DNA from: an uncultured Lachnospiraceae bacterium
GTDB lineage: Bacteria > Bacillota > Clostridia > Lachnospirales > Lachnospiraceae
Direction: 5' to 3'
Length of the DNA: 14,810 nt
Assembly (NCBI GenBank): GCA_946549155.1
Contig: CAMNQN010000061.1
Coordinates: forward strand, 1 to 14,810
Position 1 is the stretch's first letter. The number at the start of each line of letters is the position of its first letter. Of this stretch, positions 1-6,274 are shown piece after piece. The notes below the pieces were generated by a model, which made no database searches, was not told the DNA's origin, and saw only the letters and a program-made list of their open reading frames with translations. The position numbers and the translations under genes were made by a program.

Positions 1-91
1 GAAGCAGTTTTCCAGATGACAGGGTCGGCTCCGCGCTTTCCCTTCCTGCGTCCTGCTAATGAACAAAACACGAAGAAAAGCGACACCTGAA
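1..91 (+). repeat. Partial copy (one arm end) of a dispersed palindromic element
   Basis: This stretch matches the right arm of the 310-base palindromic element at 3836-4147. Both share a TTTTCCAG block (here about 8-15), then a CCTGCGTCCTGCTA block (about 46-59), then AACAAAACACGAAGAA (about 61-76) and a degenerate end of the form G-R-C-R-C-C-T-R-A-A (80-91). The rest of the copy, including any opposite arm, would lie outside the window. There is no coding potential. It ends about 15 bases before the glgB promoter, so it forms the upstream boundary of the glgB operon. That these are copies of one element is seen directly; what the element does is unknown. Confidence 0.75.
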
Positions 92-106
92 AAGTAATAA
101 CGGCTG

Positions 107-135
107 TTGTATTTTGCAGGTGAAAATGGTAAAAT
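107..135 (+). promoter_or_regulatory. Probable glgB promoter
   Basis: A TTGTAT -35 box at 107-112 and a TAAAAT -10 box at 130-135 are separated by 17 bases. The -10 is preceded by TGG, giving an extended -10 of the form TGnTAAAAT. Transcription would begin near 142 and leave a leader of about 60 bases before glgB. Nothing in the leader looks like a known riboswitch. The promoter would drive glgB and, by coupling, the two genes after it. Confidence 0.6.
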
Positions 136-203
136 GAAAATCAGATAGTATCCGGAAGGATGTTAGGCATGCAATATCATATTTGGAATGGGGAGGTATA
201 CCT

Positions 204-2588
204 ATGGATGAAAAGCTATATGATATGATGGATTGGGCAGGTATTGAGGGTGTGGTTTATTCGGAGGAGGATCACCCCCACGATTTGCTGGGTCCCCATT
301 TAACGGAAGAAGGAGTGCTGATACAGACCTTTATCCCCACGGCGAAGGAGATTTCCGTGGTGGTAGAGGGTGTGAAAAAGACTTACCCTATGGAAATGGA
401 GGACGAGGCGGGATTTTTTGCCGTGCTGCTTCCCAGAAAAAAGATTCCTTCCTACAAGCTGCTGGTGACCTACGATGATGATTCGAAGCAGGAGCTTTGG
501 GATCCCTACTCCTTTGCACCGCAGATTACGGAGAAGGAGACGAAGAAATTTAACGCGGGTATCTGCTATGATATATATGAAAAGCTGGGCGCGCATCCCA
601 TGACCATCGGCGGCGTTTCTGGCGTATACTTTGCGGTCTGGGCTCCCAATGCGCTGCGTGTCAGTGTGGTGGGTGATTTTGTACTGTGGGATGGCCGCAG
701 GCTTCCCATGCGCCGACTGTGGGATTCCGGTATCTTTGAGCTGTTTTTGCCGGGGCTGGAAGAGGGCGCTATTTACAAATATGAGATTAAGGCGAAAGGC
801 GGCATGACCTATTTAAAGGCGGATCCTTACGCAAACGCGGCGCAGCTGCGCCCGGAGACAGCCTCCGTGGTGGCGAATCTGTGTGATTTTACCTGGACGG
901 ATGAGACGTGGATGAGCGCACGGAAAGCGATAGATACGAAAAAGCAGCCCATGTTTGTGTACGAGATGCACCTGGGCTCCTGGAAAAAGCCGGAGGATGG
1001 CCGGTATTTTTACAATTACAGAGAATTGGCGCCCATGGTGGCGGAGTATGTCAAGAGTATGGGCTATACCCATATTGAACTGCTTCCGATTATGGAGCAT
1101 CCCCTGGATGCTTCCTGGGGGTATCAGGTGACAGGATATTATGCGCCCACTGCCCGCTACGGTTCTCCCAGGGATTTTATGTATTTCATGAATTATATGC
1201 ACGAACAGGGCATCGGGGTGATTTTAGACTGGGTTCCGGCTCATTTCCCCAGGGATAATCATGGCCTGGCGGCCTTTGACGGCACCTGCCTGTATGAGCA
1301 TCTGGATCCGAGGCAGGGTTCTCATCCCCACTGGGGCACTTTGATTTACAATTATGGCCGGCCGGAGGTGAAGAATTTCCTGATTGCCAATGCGCTGTTC
1401 TGGGTGAAGAAGTATCACGCGGACGGCATCCGCATGGATGCGGTGGCTTCCATGCTGTATCTGGATTATGGAAAAAATGACGGCGAGTGGGTTGCCAATA
1501 TCTATGGCGGCAATGAAAATCTGGAAGCGGTGGAGTTCTTAAAGCATCTGAATTCCATCTTTAAAAAGCAGACCGACGGCGCGCTGCTGATTGCGGAGGA
1601 GTCCACCGCATGGCCGAAGATTACCGGGGCGCTGGATGACGGCGGTCTGGGCTTCGATTATAAGTGGAATATGGGATGGATGAACGATACGTTGGGCTAT
1701 ATGCAGTTGGATCCCATTTTCCGCAGCTATCACCACAATGATCTGACGTTCAGCATGATCTATGCCTACAGCGAGGATTTTGTGCTGTCTCTCTCCCATG
1801 ACGAGGTGGTGCACGGGAAGGGCTCTATGATCGGTAAGATGCCTGGCCGGCGGGAACTGAAGTTTGCGAATCTCCGGGCCCTCTACGGCTATCTGATGAC
1901 CCATCCGGGAAAGAAACTGCTGTTTATGGGACAGGATTTTGCTCAGTTCCATGAGTGGAATGAAGAGAAGGGACTGGAATGGGAGCTGCTGGAGCAGGAA
2001 GAGCATCGGAAGATGCAGGATTACATGAAGGCGCTGCTGACGCTCTACCGGGAGAATCCGGCCCTGTATCAGATGGATTACCAGCCGGAGGGATACGAGT
2101 GGATTAACTGCATTGCTTCCAATGAAAACCTGCTGGTCTACATGAGAAAAACGGAGAAGGAGGACGAGACGCTGCTGGTGGTGTGCAATTTTTCACCGCT
2201 GGTGTACGAGAATCGCAGAATCGGCGTGCCCTTCCACGGAAAATATAAGGAGATTTTTAACAGTGACAGGGCAGAGTTCGGCGGCACCGGCGTGGTGAAC
2301 CTCAGGGTTAAGGTGTCGAAAAAGGAGTCCTGTGACGAGAGGGAAAATTCCATCGTTATCAAGGTTCCGCCCATGGGCGTGTCTGTATTTGCCTGTACGA
2401 GGGTGAAGGAGACGGCCTCCGCCAATGCGACAGCAAAGGCGAAGAAGAAGGCGGCGGCGAGAAAAGCGGTGTCCGGAAAGATGGCGGACAGTGGGAAGAG
2501 TCCGTCGGCAGGAAAGAAGGGAGCTTCGAAAAAAAGCCTGAAGGAAGAATTGGAGCAGAAAATAGCGGAAGAGGAGAGGAAGGATTGA
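204..2588 (+). CDS. glgB: 1,4-alpha-glucan (glycogen) branching enzyme
   Basis: This enzyme cuts alpha-1,4-glucan chains and re-attaches them through alpha-1,6 bonds, making glycogen branches in the cytoplasm. Counting from the ATG at 204, an N-terminal CBM48-like beta-sandwich (GDFVLWDGRRLPMRR) precedes the GH13 barrel. The conserved GH13 regions are DWVPAHFP, DGIRMDAV (nucleophile Asp412), IAEEST (acid/base Glu465) and SHDEVVHGKGSM (His532, Asp533). The Asp-Glu and Asp-Asp spacings of 53 and 121 match what I recall for E. coli GlgB. I chose 204 because GGGGAGG (190-196) sits 7 bases upstream; a TTG at 183 lacks this. The protein is 794 residues. The last 60 or so are a Lys/Ala/Ser-rich low-complexity tail (about 733-794) outside the catalytic fold. 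The stop overlaps the start of the next gene. No glgA, glgC or glgP lies nearby, so the gene is separated from the rest of the glycogen pathway. Confidence 0.97.
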   Translation: MDEKLYDMMDWAGIEGVVYSEEDHPHDLLGPHLTEEGVLIQTFIPTAKEISVVVEGVKKTYPMEMEDEAGFFAVLLPRKKIPSYKLLVTYDDDSKQELWDPYSFAPQITEKETKKFNAGICYDIYEKLGAHPMTIGGVSGVYFAVWAPNALRVSVVGDFVLWDGRRLPMRRLWDSGIFELFLPGLEEGAIYKYEIKAKGGMTYLKADPYANAAQLRPETASVVANLCDFTWTDETWMSARKAIDTKKQPMFVYEMHLGSWKKPEDGRYFYNYRELAPMVAEYVKSMGYTHIELLPIMEHPLDASWGYQVTGYYAPTARYGSPRDFMYFMNYMHEQGIGVILDWVPAHFPRDNHGLAAFDGTCLYEHLDPRQGSHPHWGTLIYNYGRPEVKNFLIANALFWVKKYHADGIRMDAVASMLYLDYGKNDGEWVANIYGGNENLEAVEFLKHLNSIFKKQTDGALLIAEESTAWPKITGALDDGGLGFDYKWNMGWMNDTLGYMQLDPIFRSYHHNDLTFSMIYAYSEDFVLSLSHDEVVHGKGSMIGKMPGRRELKFANLRALYGYLMTHPGKKLLFMGQDFAQFHEWNEEKGLEWELLEQEEHRKMQDYMKALLTLYRENPALYQMDYQPEGYEWINCIASNENLLVYMRKTEKEDETLLVVCNFSPLVYENRRIGVPFHGKYKEIFNSDRAEFGGTGVVNLRVKVSKKESCDERENSIVIKVPPMGVSVFACTRVKETASANATAKAKKKAAARKAVSGKMADSGKSPSAGKKGASKKSLKEELEQKIAEEERKD

Positions 2589-2983
2589 AGGAGAAAAAAC
2601 AGATTCAGGATCATGGGAACCAGATGCACACTCACGTAAGGCCGGACGGCACCGTGTATGAGCATGTACATATTCATGATGCTTCCGGAGGGGAACAGCC
2701 CCACAACCATACCCATACGCACACCCATGAGAATACGAAGGCTGTTTTGAACCGTCTGTCCAAGGCCATCGGCCATCTGGAATCCATAAAAAAAATGGTG
2801 GAAAGCGGAAGGGACTGCAGCGAGGTCCTGATCCAGCTTTCCGCTGTGAAAGCGGCCCTCAATAATACGGGAAAGGTGATTTTACAGGATCATATCCAGC
2901 ACTGTCTGGTGGATGCCATTGAGAGCGGGGATATGGAGGCGATTGAGGAGCTGAATAAGGCGATTGACCGGTTCATTAAATAA
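2585..2983 (+). CDS. CsoR/FrmR-family metal-responsive repressor with His-rich N-terminus
   Basis: Members of this family (DUF156) are small all-helical tetrameric repressors that leave their operator on binding Cu(I), Ni/Co or an aldehyde. Here residues 53-132 form the helical domain (LNRLSKAIGHLESIKKMV, then SAVKAALNN). Cys78, His103 and Cys107 have the 25- and 4-residue spacings of the Cys-His-Cys copper site of CsoR, so a thiophilic metal is the best guess. The first 50 residues are unusual: 11 histidines, including HVHIH and an alternating His-Thr run at 40-48, which could store or buffer metal. The start is TTG at 2585, inside TTGA, overlapping the glgB stop. GAGGAG at 2571-2576 is well placed. 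An ATG at 2624 is possible but has a weak RBS and would remove few of the histidines. No metal transporter or chaperone is adjacent, so the regulated target is unknown. Family is confident, ligand is inferred. Confidence 0.88.
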   Translation: MKEKKQIQDHGNQMHTHVRPDGTVYEHVHIHDASGGEQPHNHTHTHTHENTKAVLNRLSKAIGHLESIKKMVESGRDCSEVLIQLSAVKAALNNTGKVILQDHIQHCLVDAIESGDMEAIEELNKAIDRFIK

Positions 2984-3008
2984 GGATAGTTCAGACAGGG
3001 GAAGCAAA

Positions 3009-3797
3009 ATGAATCAAGTGATAATTCGTATTTTGAATCAGGACGGCACGGTAAAACTGGAGCAGGCGGGCCAGAATCACAGCGAACTGGTGTGGTATGG
3101 AAGCTATGAGCCGGGAGATCGGATAGAGGTGCAGCTGAAAGCGGGCTGCTTTGCCAGAATTCAGGCGGACACCCTGATTGCTCCGGCACTTATCTACACG
3201 GCGGATGGAACCTTCCGCTTTGAGGTCCCCTTCGGCAGGGCCAAGGAGGCCTATCCCCAGGAAGCTTTTACGGGGCCGGTTCATCAGCTGACGGCGGAAT
3301 ATGTGGATAAGCCGGCAGGGCGGAGATATTTAAGCGAAAATCCTCTGGATGTAAGGGGCGAGACCGCGGTGTATCCCCACTGTACGGCCAGCATAGAGAC
3401 CAGAGGAGAGTCAGTATTTGCGGCAAGAAATACCATTGACGGGCTCCTCCTTACTTCAGGCCATGGTTTCTGGCCTTATACCTCCTGGGGCGAGGGGGAG
3501 GATCCGGATGCGGAGATTGTGATCTGGTTTGGAAGAGACGTTCTGGTGGATGAGGTGCAGGTATTTCTGCGTTCAGACTTCCCCCACGACAACTACTGGA
3601 AGGAAGCGCTGCTTACCTTCAGTGATGGCTATGAGCTTCCCATCCGGCTGGAAAAAACGGGCGGGTGCCAGAGCTTTTCTCTGGATCAGGAGCATGAGGT
3701 GACCTGGGTAAAAATGCGGAAATTTAAGAAAGATGAGAACGATCCCTCCCCGTTTCCTGCATTGACTCAGTGGAGAGTATGCGGAAGAGAAAAATGA
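3009..3797 (+). CDS. Hypothetical cytoplasmic protein with discoidin/CBM32-like C-terminal domain
   Basis: I do not recognise this 262-residue protein as a named family. The N-terminal 100 residues are beta-rich (MNQVIIRILNQDGTVKLEQ..., PGDRIEVQL). From about residue 120 the pattern resembles an F5/8 type C galactose-binding-like sandwich: ...CTASIETRGESVFAARNTIDG, then WGEGEDPDAEIVIWFGRDVLVDEVQVF, then a C-terminal LTQWRVCGRE strand. Such domains usually bind sugars. There is no signal peptide or membrane segment, so it should act inside the cell. The ATG at 3009 has GGGGAAG just upstream. The longer frame back to 2964 overlaps the repressor gene and lacks an RBS. It starts 25 bases after the repressor gene, in the glgB operon, so a role in glycogen or oligosaccharide binding is possible but is inference only. 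Confidence 0.75.
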   Translation: MNQVIIRILNQDGTVKLEQAGQNHSELVWYGSYEPGDRIEVQLKAGCFARIQADTLIAPALIYTADGTFRFEVPFGRAKEAYPQEAFTGPVHQLTAEYVDKPAGRRYLSENPLDVRGETAVYPHCTASIETRGESVFAARNTIDGLLLTSGHGFWPYTSWGEGEDPDAEIVIWFGRDVLVDEVQVFLRSDFPHDNYWKEALLTFSDGYELPIRLEKTGGCQSFSLDQEHEVTWVKMRKFKKDENDPSPFPALTQWRVCGREK

Positions 3798-3807
3798 TAG
3801 TATAGGC

Positions 3808-3845
3808 GGCGCGGCATCCGAAGAGATACCACGCCGTTATTGTTC
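3808..3845 (+). terminator. Terminator-like hairpin after the glgB operon
   Basis: GGCGCGGCATC (3808-3818) can pair with GATACCACGCC (3825-3835) around a 6-base loop, followed by a T-rich stretch. Two C-A mismatches occur in the + strand RNA. The same two positions become G-U pairs in - strand RNA, so the stem is fully paired only on the - strand, but no T-run follows it there. It is placed where the glgB operon should end and abuts the palindromic element. Confidence 0.4.
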
Positions 3846-4147
3846 TTCGTGTTTAGTTAAATACCAGGACGCAGGAAGAGGCGGGCGCGCAGGGCCACAA
3901 GCATCTGGAAAATAACTCCGGATGCCAAGAAAATCTAAGATGCAGTCGGACGAAAATTTCGGGCACCGGAGCGGTTCGCCGGGAAATCCTGATGATATCC
4001 CAGCTCTCCCGGAATTTTCGTCCGCCTCCATCTAAGATTTTCTATGGTATCCTCCGAATTATTTTCCAGCGGGATCTGTCCGCCCGGCCCTGTCTTTTCC
4101 TGCGTCCTGCTACTTAACAAAACACGGAAGAACAGTGGCGCCTAAAC
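3836..4147. repeat. Long imperfect palindromic element, about 310 bases
   Basis: The two halves are inverted copies of each other. The left arm begins with TTATTGTTCTTCGTGTTTAG and CAGGACGCAGGAAG. The right arm carries the reverse complement, CTTTTCCTGCGTCCTGCT then AACAAAACACGGAAGAAC. Inside, TGGAAAATAA (left, about 3905) pairs with TTATTTTCCA (right, about 4061), AGAAAATCTAAGATG with CATCTAAGATTTTCT, and GGACGAAAATTTCGGG with CCCGGAATTTTCGTCC. The centre is about 3985. RNA from either strand could fold into one very long hairpin. No transposase or convincing ORF is inside; frames crossing it are by-products of the arms. Ends of further copies lie at 1-91 and 8891-8953. A non-autonomous mobile element (MITE-like) is one explanation, but no clear target duplication is visible. 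Confidence 0.85.
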
Positions 4148-4159
4148 GGATTTTTTTCT

Positions 4160-4189
4160 TTGACATATCCGTTATTTCTAACATATAAT
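4160..4189 (+). promoter_or_regulatory. Consensus sigma-70-type promoter
   Basis: TTGACA at 4160-4165 and TATAAT at 4184-4189 are both perfect consensus boxes, 18 bases apart. Transcription would start near 4196. The transcript would run at once into the stem-loop at 4207-4247. The next reading frame, an ATPase pseudogene, begins 180 bases downstream and has its own candidate promoter. Confidence 0.7.
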
Positions 4190-4206
4190 TACAGCAGGAA
4201 ACTTGT

Positions 4207-4247
4207 AAATAAGAGCAGGAGACAGTTAAGTTCTTCTGCTCTTATTT
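4207..4247 (+). terminator. Strong stem-loop, possible terminator or leader attenuator
   Basis: AAATAAGAGCAGGAG (4207-4221) pairs with CTTCTGCTCTTATTT (4233-4247) with one mismatch around an 11-base loop. The A-rich base on one side and T-rich base on the other resemble the terminator near 14705-14750, which uses the same AAATAAGAG/CTCTTATTT ends. It lies only about 11 bases after the predicted start of the 4160 promoter, so a transcript stopping here would be about 50 bases long. Whether it is a terminator, an attenuator or the remnant of a lost small RNA gene cannot be told from sequence. Confidence 0.5.
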
Positions 4248-4292
4248 GTCATAAAGTACATAGGATTGTTGTCATTATTTCTCAGATTTTGG

Positions 4293-4353
4293 GGACAAAA
4301 AGAGGTAAATTCGAGGACATTTTTACGCTATAGTTCGTCCGGCATGGTATAAT
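4293..4353 (+). promoter_or_regulatory. Extended -10 promoter with upstream spaced direct repeats
   Basis: TATAAT at 4348-4353 is preceded by TGG, giving TGGTATAAT, a good extended -10. No clear -35 box is present. Two GGACA motifs at 4293 and 4315 are spaced 22 bases apart, about two helical turns, and lie roughly 45 and 67 bases before the expected start site. Spacing and position resemble operators of LytTR-type response regulators, which often drive BcrA-type ABC operons. The -10 is seen; the operator idea is inference from two short repeats. Confidence 0.4.
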
Positions 4354-4375
4354 TAAAAAAATGGAGAGAAAAAGG

Positions 4376-4838
4376 ATGGATTTAAAGAATTATGCCGCGG
4401 AGATTGACCAGATTTCCTTTGCCCTGAGTCTTCTGCAGTGGTAAAATCTATGGCATTGTAGGGCACAATGGTTCAGGAAAAACGGTGCTTTTAAAATGTA
4501 TTTGCGTATTTTTAAAATACGATGAGGGAGAAATTTTGTTTAAGAGGAGAAAGATAGGAAAAGATATGACAATGATACAAAATGCAGGGGCTATTATCGA
4601 GGAGCCGGCGTTTTTACGGAAGTGGAGCGGATACCGTAATCTGGAATATCTTTATGGTATCCGGAATTCTCCTGACCGCAAATATCTATCAAATATAATG
4701 CGTATGAGGGAGTTATTTCTGAATGCGAAGGAAAGCGGAAAGATGATGTTATTGGACAGTCACAACAAAGACGACATCGATATCCTTTGTGATGAGGTAT
4801 ATGAAATGGAAAATGGTCATATGGAACGTATTCGTTAG
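4376..4838 (+). pseudogene. Broken ABC transporter ATP-binding protein (BcrA-type)
   Basis: The gene starts at ATG 4376 (MDLKNYAAEIDQISF) behind a GGAGAG-type site and is stopped by TAA at 4442 after a frameshift near 4430. In another frame it continues KIYGIVGHNGSGKTVLLKCI, with an intact Walker A at 4461-4484, then AGAIIEEPAFLRKWSGYRNLEYLYGI, typical of the Q-loop region of antimicrobial-peptide or lantibiotic-type exporter ATPases. After SNIMR (near 4700) the sequence jumps to RELFLNAKESGKMMLLDSHNKDDIDILCDEVYEMENG, the H-loop and C-terminal end. The signature motif, Walker B and D-loop are missing, about 70-80 codons. The protein could not hydrolyse ATP. No permease partner follows directly. 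Confidence 0.85.
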
Positions 4839-5184
4839 GAAATCAGTGAAGATGTTGTTCAGCCTGCGGGAAGTGTTGGGGATCACTTTTTATTATTTCC
4901 TTTGTCTTTTTATACTGATCCAATAAATGTGACGACGAAGGAAAATCTGGAGCAAACCGGAATTGATGTAAAAGTAGCCGACACCTCAGCGAAGAGATAA
5001 AACGTATTAAACCTATGCAGATGATGACAGGCGGATGGAATCCTATGAAGAAAAGGTGAAAAGACGGCTTTCAGGACTGATGAATGGAGGGATTCCGTTA
5101 ATTTCCAGCAGATTAGCCGTAATGGATGGGGCGCTTGAATTTGCTGAATATATGGCAGCGGAGGGATACGGTAATGAAGCTTAG
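4839..5184 (+). pseudogene. Remnant of an unrecognised gene, C-terminal part
   Basis: The frame directly after the ATPase stop stays open for 53 codons and reads like protein (EISEDVVQPAGSVGDHFLLF, then SFYTDPINVTTKENLEQTGI) to a TAA at 4998. The next frame adds LSEEIKRIK, and a third frame, open from 5011, reads TYADDDRRMESYEEKVKRRL and GGIPLISSRLAVMDGALEFA, ending EYMAAEGYGNEA with TAG at 5182. Joined over two frameshifts these look like the last 115 or so residues of one soluble protein. I do not recognise the family. Its stop overlaps the start of the next small gene by 11 bases, which suggests the pair was once translationally coupled. An in-frame ATG at 5035 could still make a 49-residue peptide, but it has no clear RBS. 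Confidence 0.5.
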
Positions 5185-5431
5185 AAGGATGGTAGAAGTT
5201 TATTTAACAAATAATTCTTTCCTGTATGGAAGGATACGAAAGGAATTGGATGAGATGGAAATACCCTATAAAACGAAAATAGTTAACAGCGGAATGCAAA
5301 ATCGTATAAGGGGAACTTTTGTTGGACGTGTGGGAGAAAAGTGCAATATAGAAAATATGTATTATATTTATGTATATAGAGAAGATGTGGATTTTGTAAA
5401 GAGAATAATTGCAGAATGTCGCCGGAGATAA
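5174..5431 (+). CDS. Small DUF2007-like protein, putative signal-transducing family
   Basis: This 85-residue protein begins VEVYLTNNSFLYGRIRKELD then EMEIPYKTKIVN and ends DVDFVKRIIAECRRR. A beta strand, a helix carrying residues that select a partner, a second strand after IPY, and a C-terminal strand (YYIYVYREDVDFVKRI) fit the small ferredoxin-like fold of DUF2007-type proteins; that match is by eye. The start at 5174 has GGAGGG 8 bases upstream (5160-5165), much better than a GTG-type start at 5126. It overlaps the end of the preceding broken gene. The ORF is intact in the middle of pseudogenes, so it may survive by chance or still be used. Function unknown. Confidence 0.6.
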   Translation: MKLRRMVEVYLTNNSFLYGRIRKELDEMEIPYKTKIVNSGMQNRIRGTFVGRVGEKCNIENMYYIYVYREDVDFVKRIIAECRRR

Positions 5432-5467
5432 AAAAGTATAATTCATGTTACAAAAAACGTATATTTT

Positions 5468-6246
5468 GAGGAGGAAGCGGACACTGAAAAATTTTATTTC
5501 AGTAATCAGCAAAAGAAAAAAGCGGCGCTGCCGTTGCTTAGCGCGTTTTGTATTTTTTTAAATGGCTATGTCGTTTTTGCAGCAGGAACCAGTGTTCAGG
5601 AAAAACGGACAAGCATTTTGAGTGGAGTAAGGAAAATGATCAGCTATATGAAAAATGGGGCGTGGGAGACGATTCCTATGGGGAACAGGCTCAGAAGATT
5701 AAGGATGGAGAACTGCCTGTTATAGGCGGAGTAATGGATGCCCAGTTTGGCGTGGTATCTGTAGCCGAGTGTCTGGCCGCCCAGGGGGAAGAAGCGGTGT
5801 TTTTTCTGTATCCCAGTGAATTGGGAAGCGGAGTGGCTGGGATATGCAGTTATGCGGCCATAAACGCCAACAGCAAAAATCAGTATAACGCATTGAGTTT
5901 CTCAAGCTGCTCTTATCGGAAGAGATGCAGTCCCAGGGATATTATCCTGACGGCAACAGCCTGCCGGTGCGCCGGGGAAAAGAGCTTCTGGCCAATGTAT
6001 TGAAGCTGCGGATGGAGGAGCTTACCGAGCCCTATGCTTTTGATGGAACAGAATTGACCTTCGATTCGCTGCTTGCTGTTTTGGAAAGGATTACCACTGG
6101 AAGCCATTCAGCAGATTTATTATCTGCCGGTTAGCGGAGATTTGGCTTTTCATGATTATTATGGCCAGTATGCAGCAGATGCGCTGACATATGAGGAGTT
6201 TGCGGATACCGTCACGGAGGGGCTGGCTTTCTACTGGGAAGAATAA
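5468..6246 (+). pseudogene. Broken extracellular solute-binding protein of a sugar ABC importer
   Basis: The last 215 or so residues are readable across three frames. Frame one (about 5600-5890) has HFEWSKENDQLYEKWGVGDD, DGELPVIGGVMDAQFG and GSGVAGICSYAAINANSKNQ. Frame two (about 5891-6095) has IEFLKLLLSEEMQSQGYYPD and NSLPVRRGKELLANVLKLR. Frame three (to TAA 6244) has WKPFQQIYYLPVSGD and ends LTYEEFADTVTEGLAFYWEE. The INANSKN...A-IEFLKLLLSEE pattern is typical of the C-terminal half of family 1 solute-binding proteins. The 5' part (5468-5600) has a GAGGAGG site and a hydrophobic stretch (PLLSAFCIFLNGYVVFAAG) but no usable start in the right frame, so its relation to the rest is uncertain. 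The N-terminal lobe is missing. With the two permease remnants downstream it once formed a carbohydrate importer. Confidence 0.75.
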
Positions 6247-6274
6247 ATAAGAAATTTAGGGTAGGGAGACACAA

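Noticed and set aside
160..228. Short frame (22 codons) overlapping the glgB start, possible leader peptide
   Set aside because: Its ATG at 160 is too close to the GGAAGG site, the ATG at 169 is only fair, and the product shows no pattern; it most likely arises by chance from the glgB start region.
3837..4120. Two - strand frames of 61-64 codons
   Set aside because: They lie inside the palindromic element, have no RBS and simply translate its arms.
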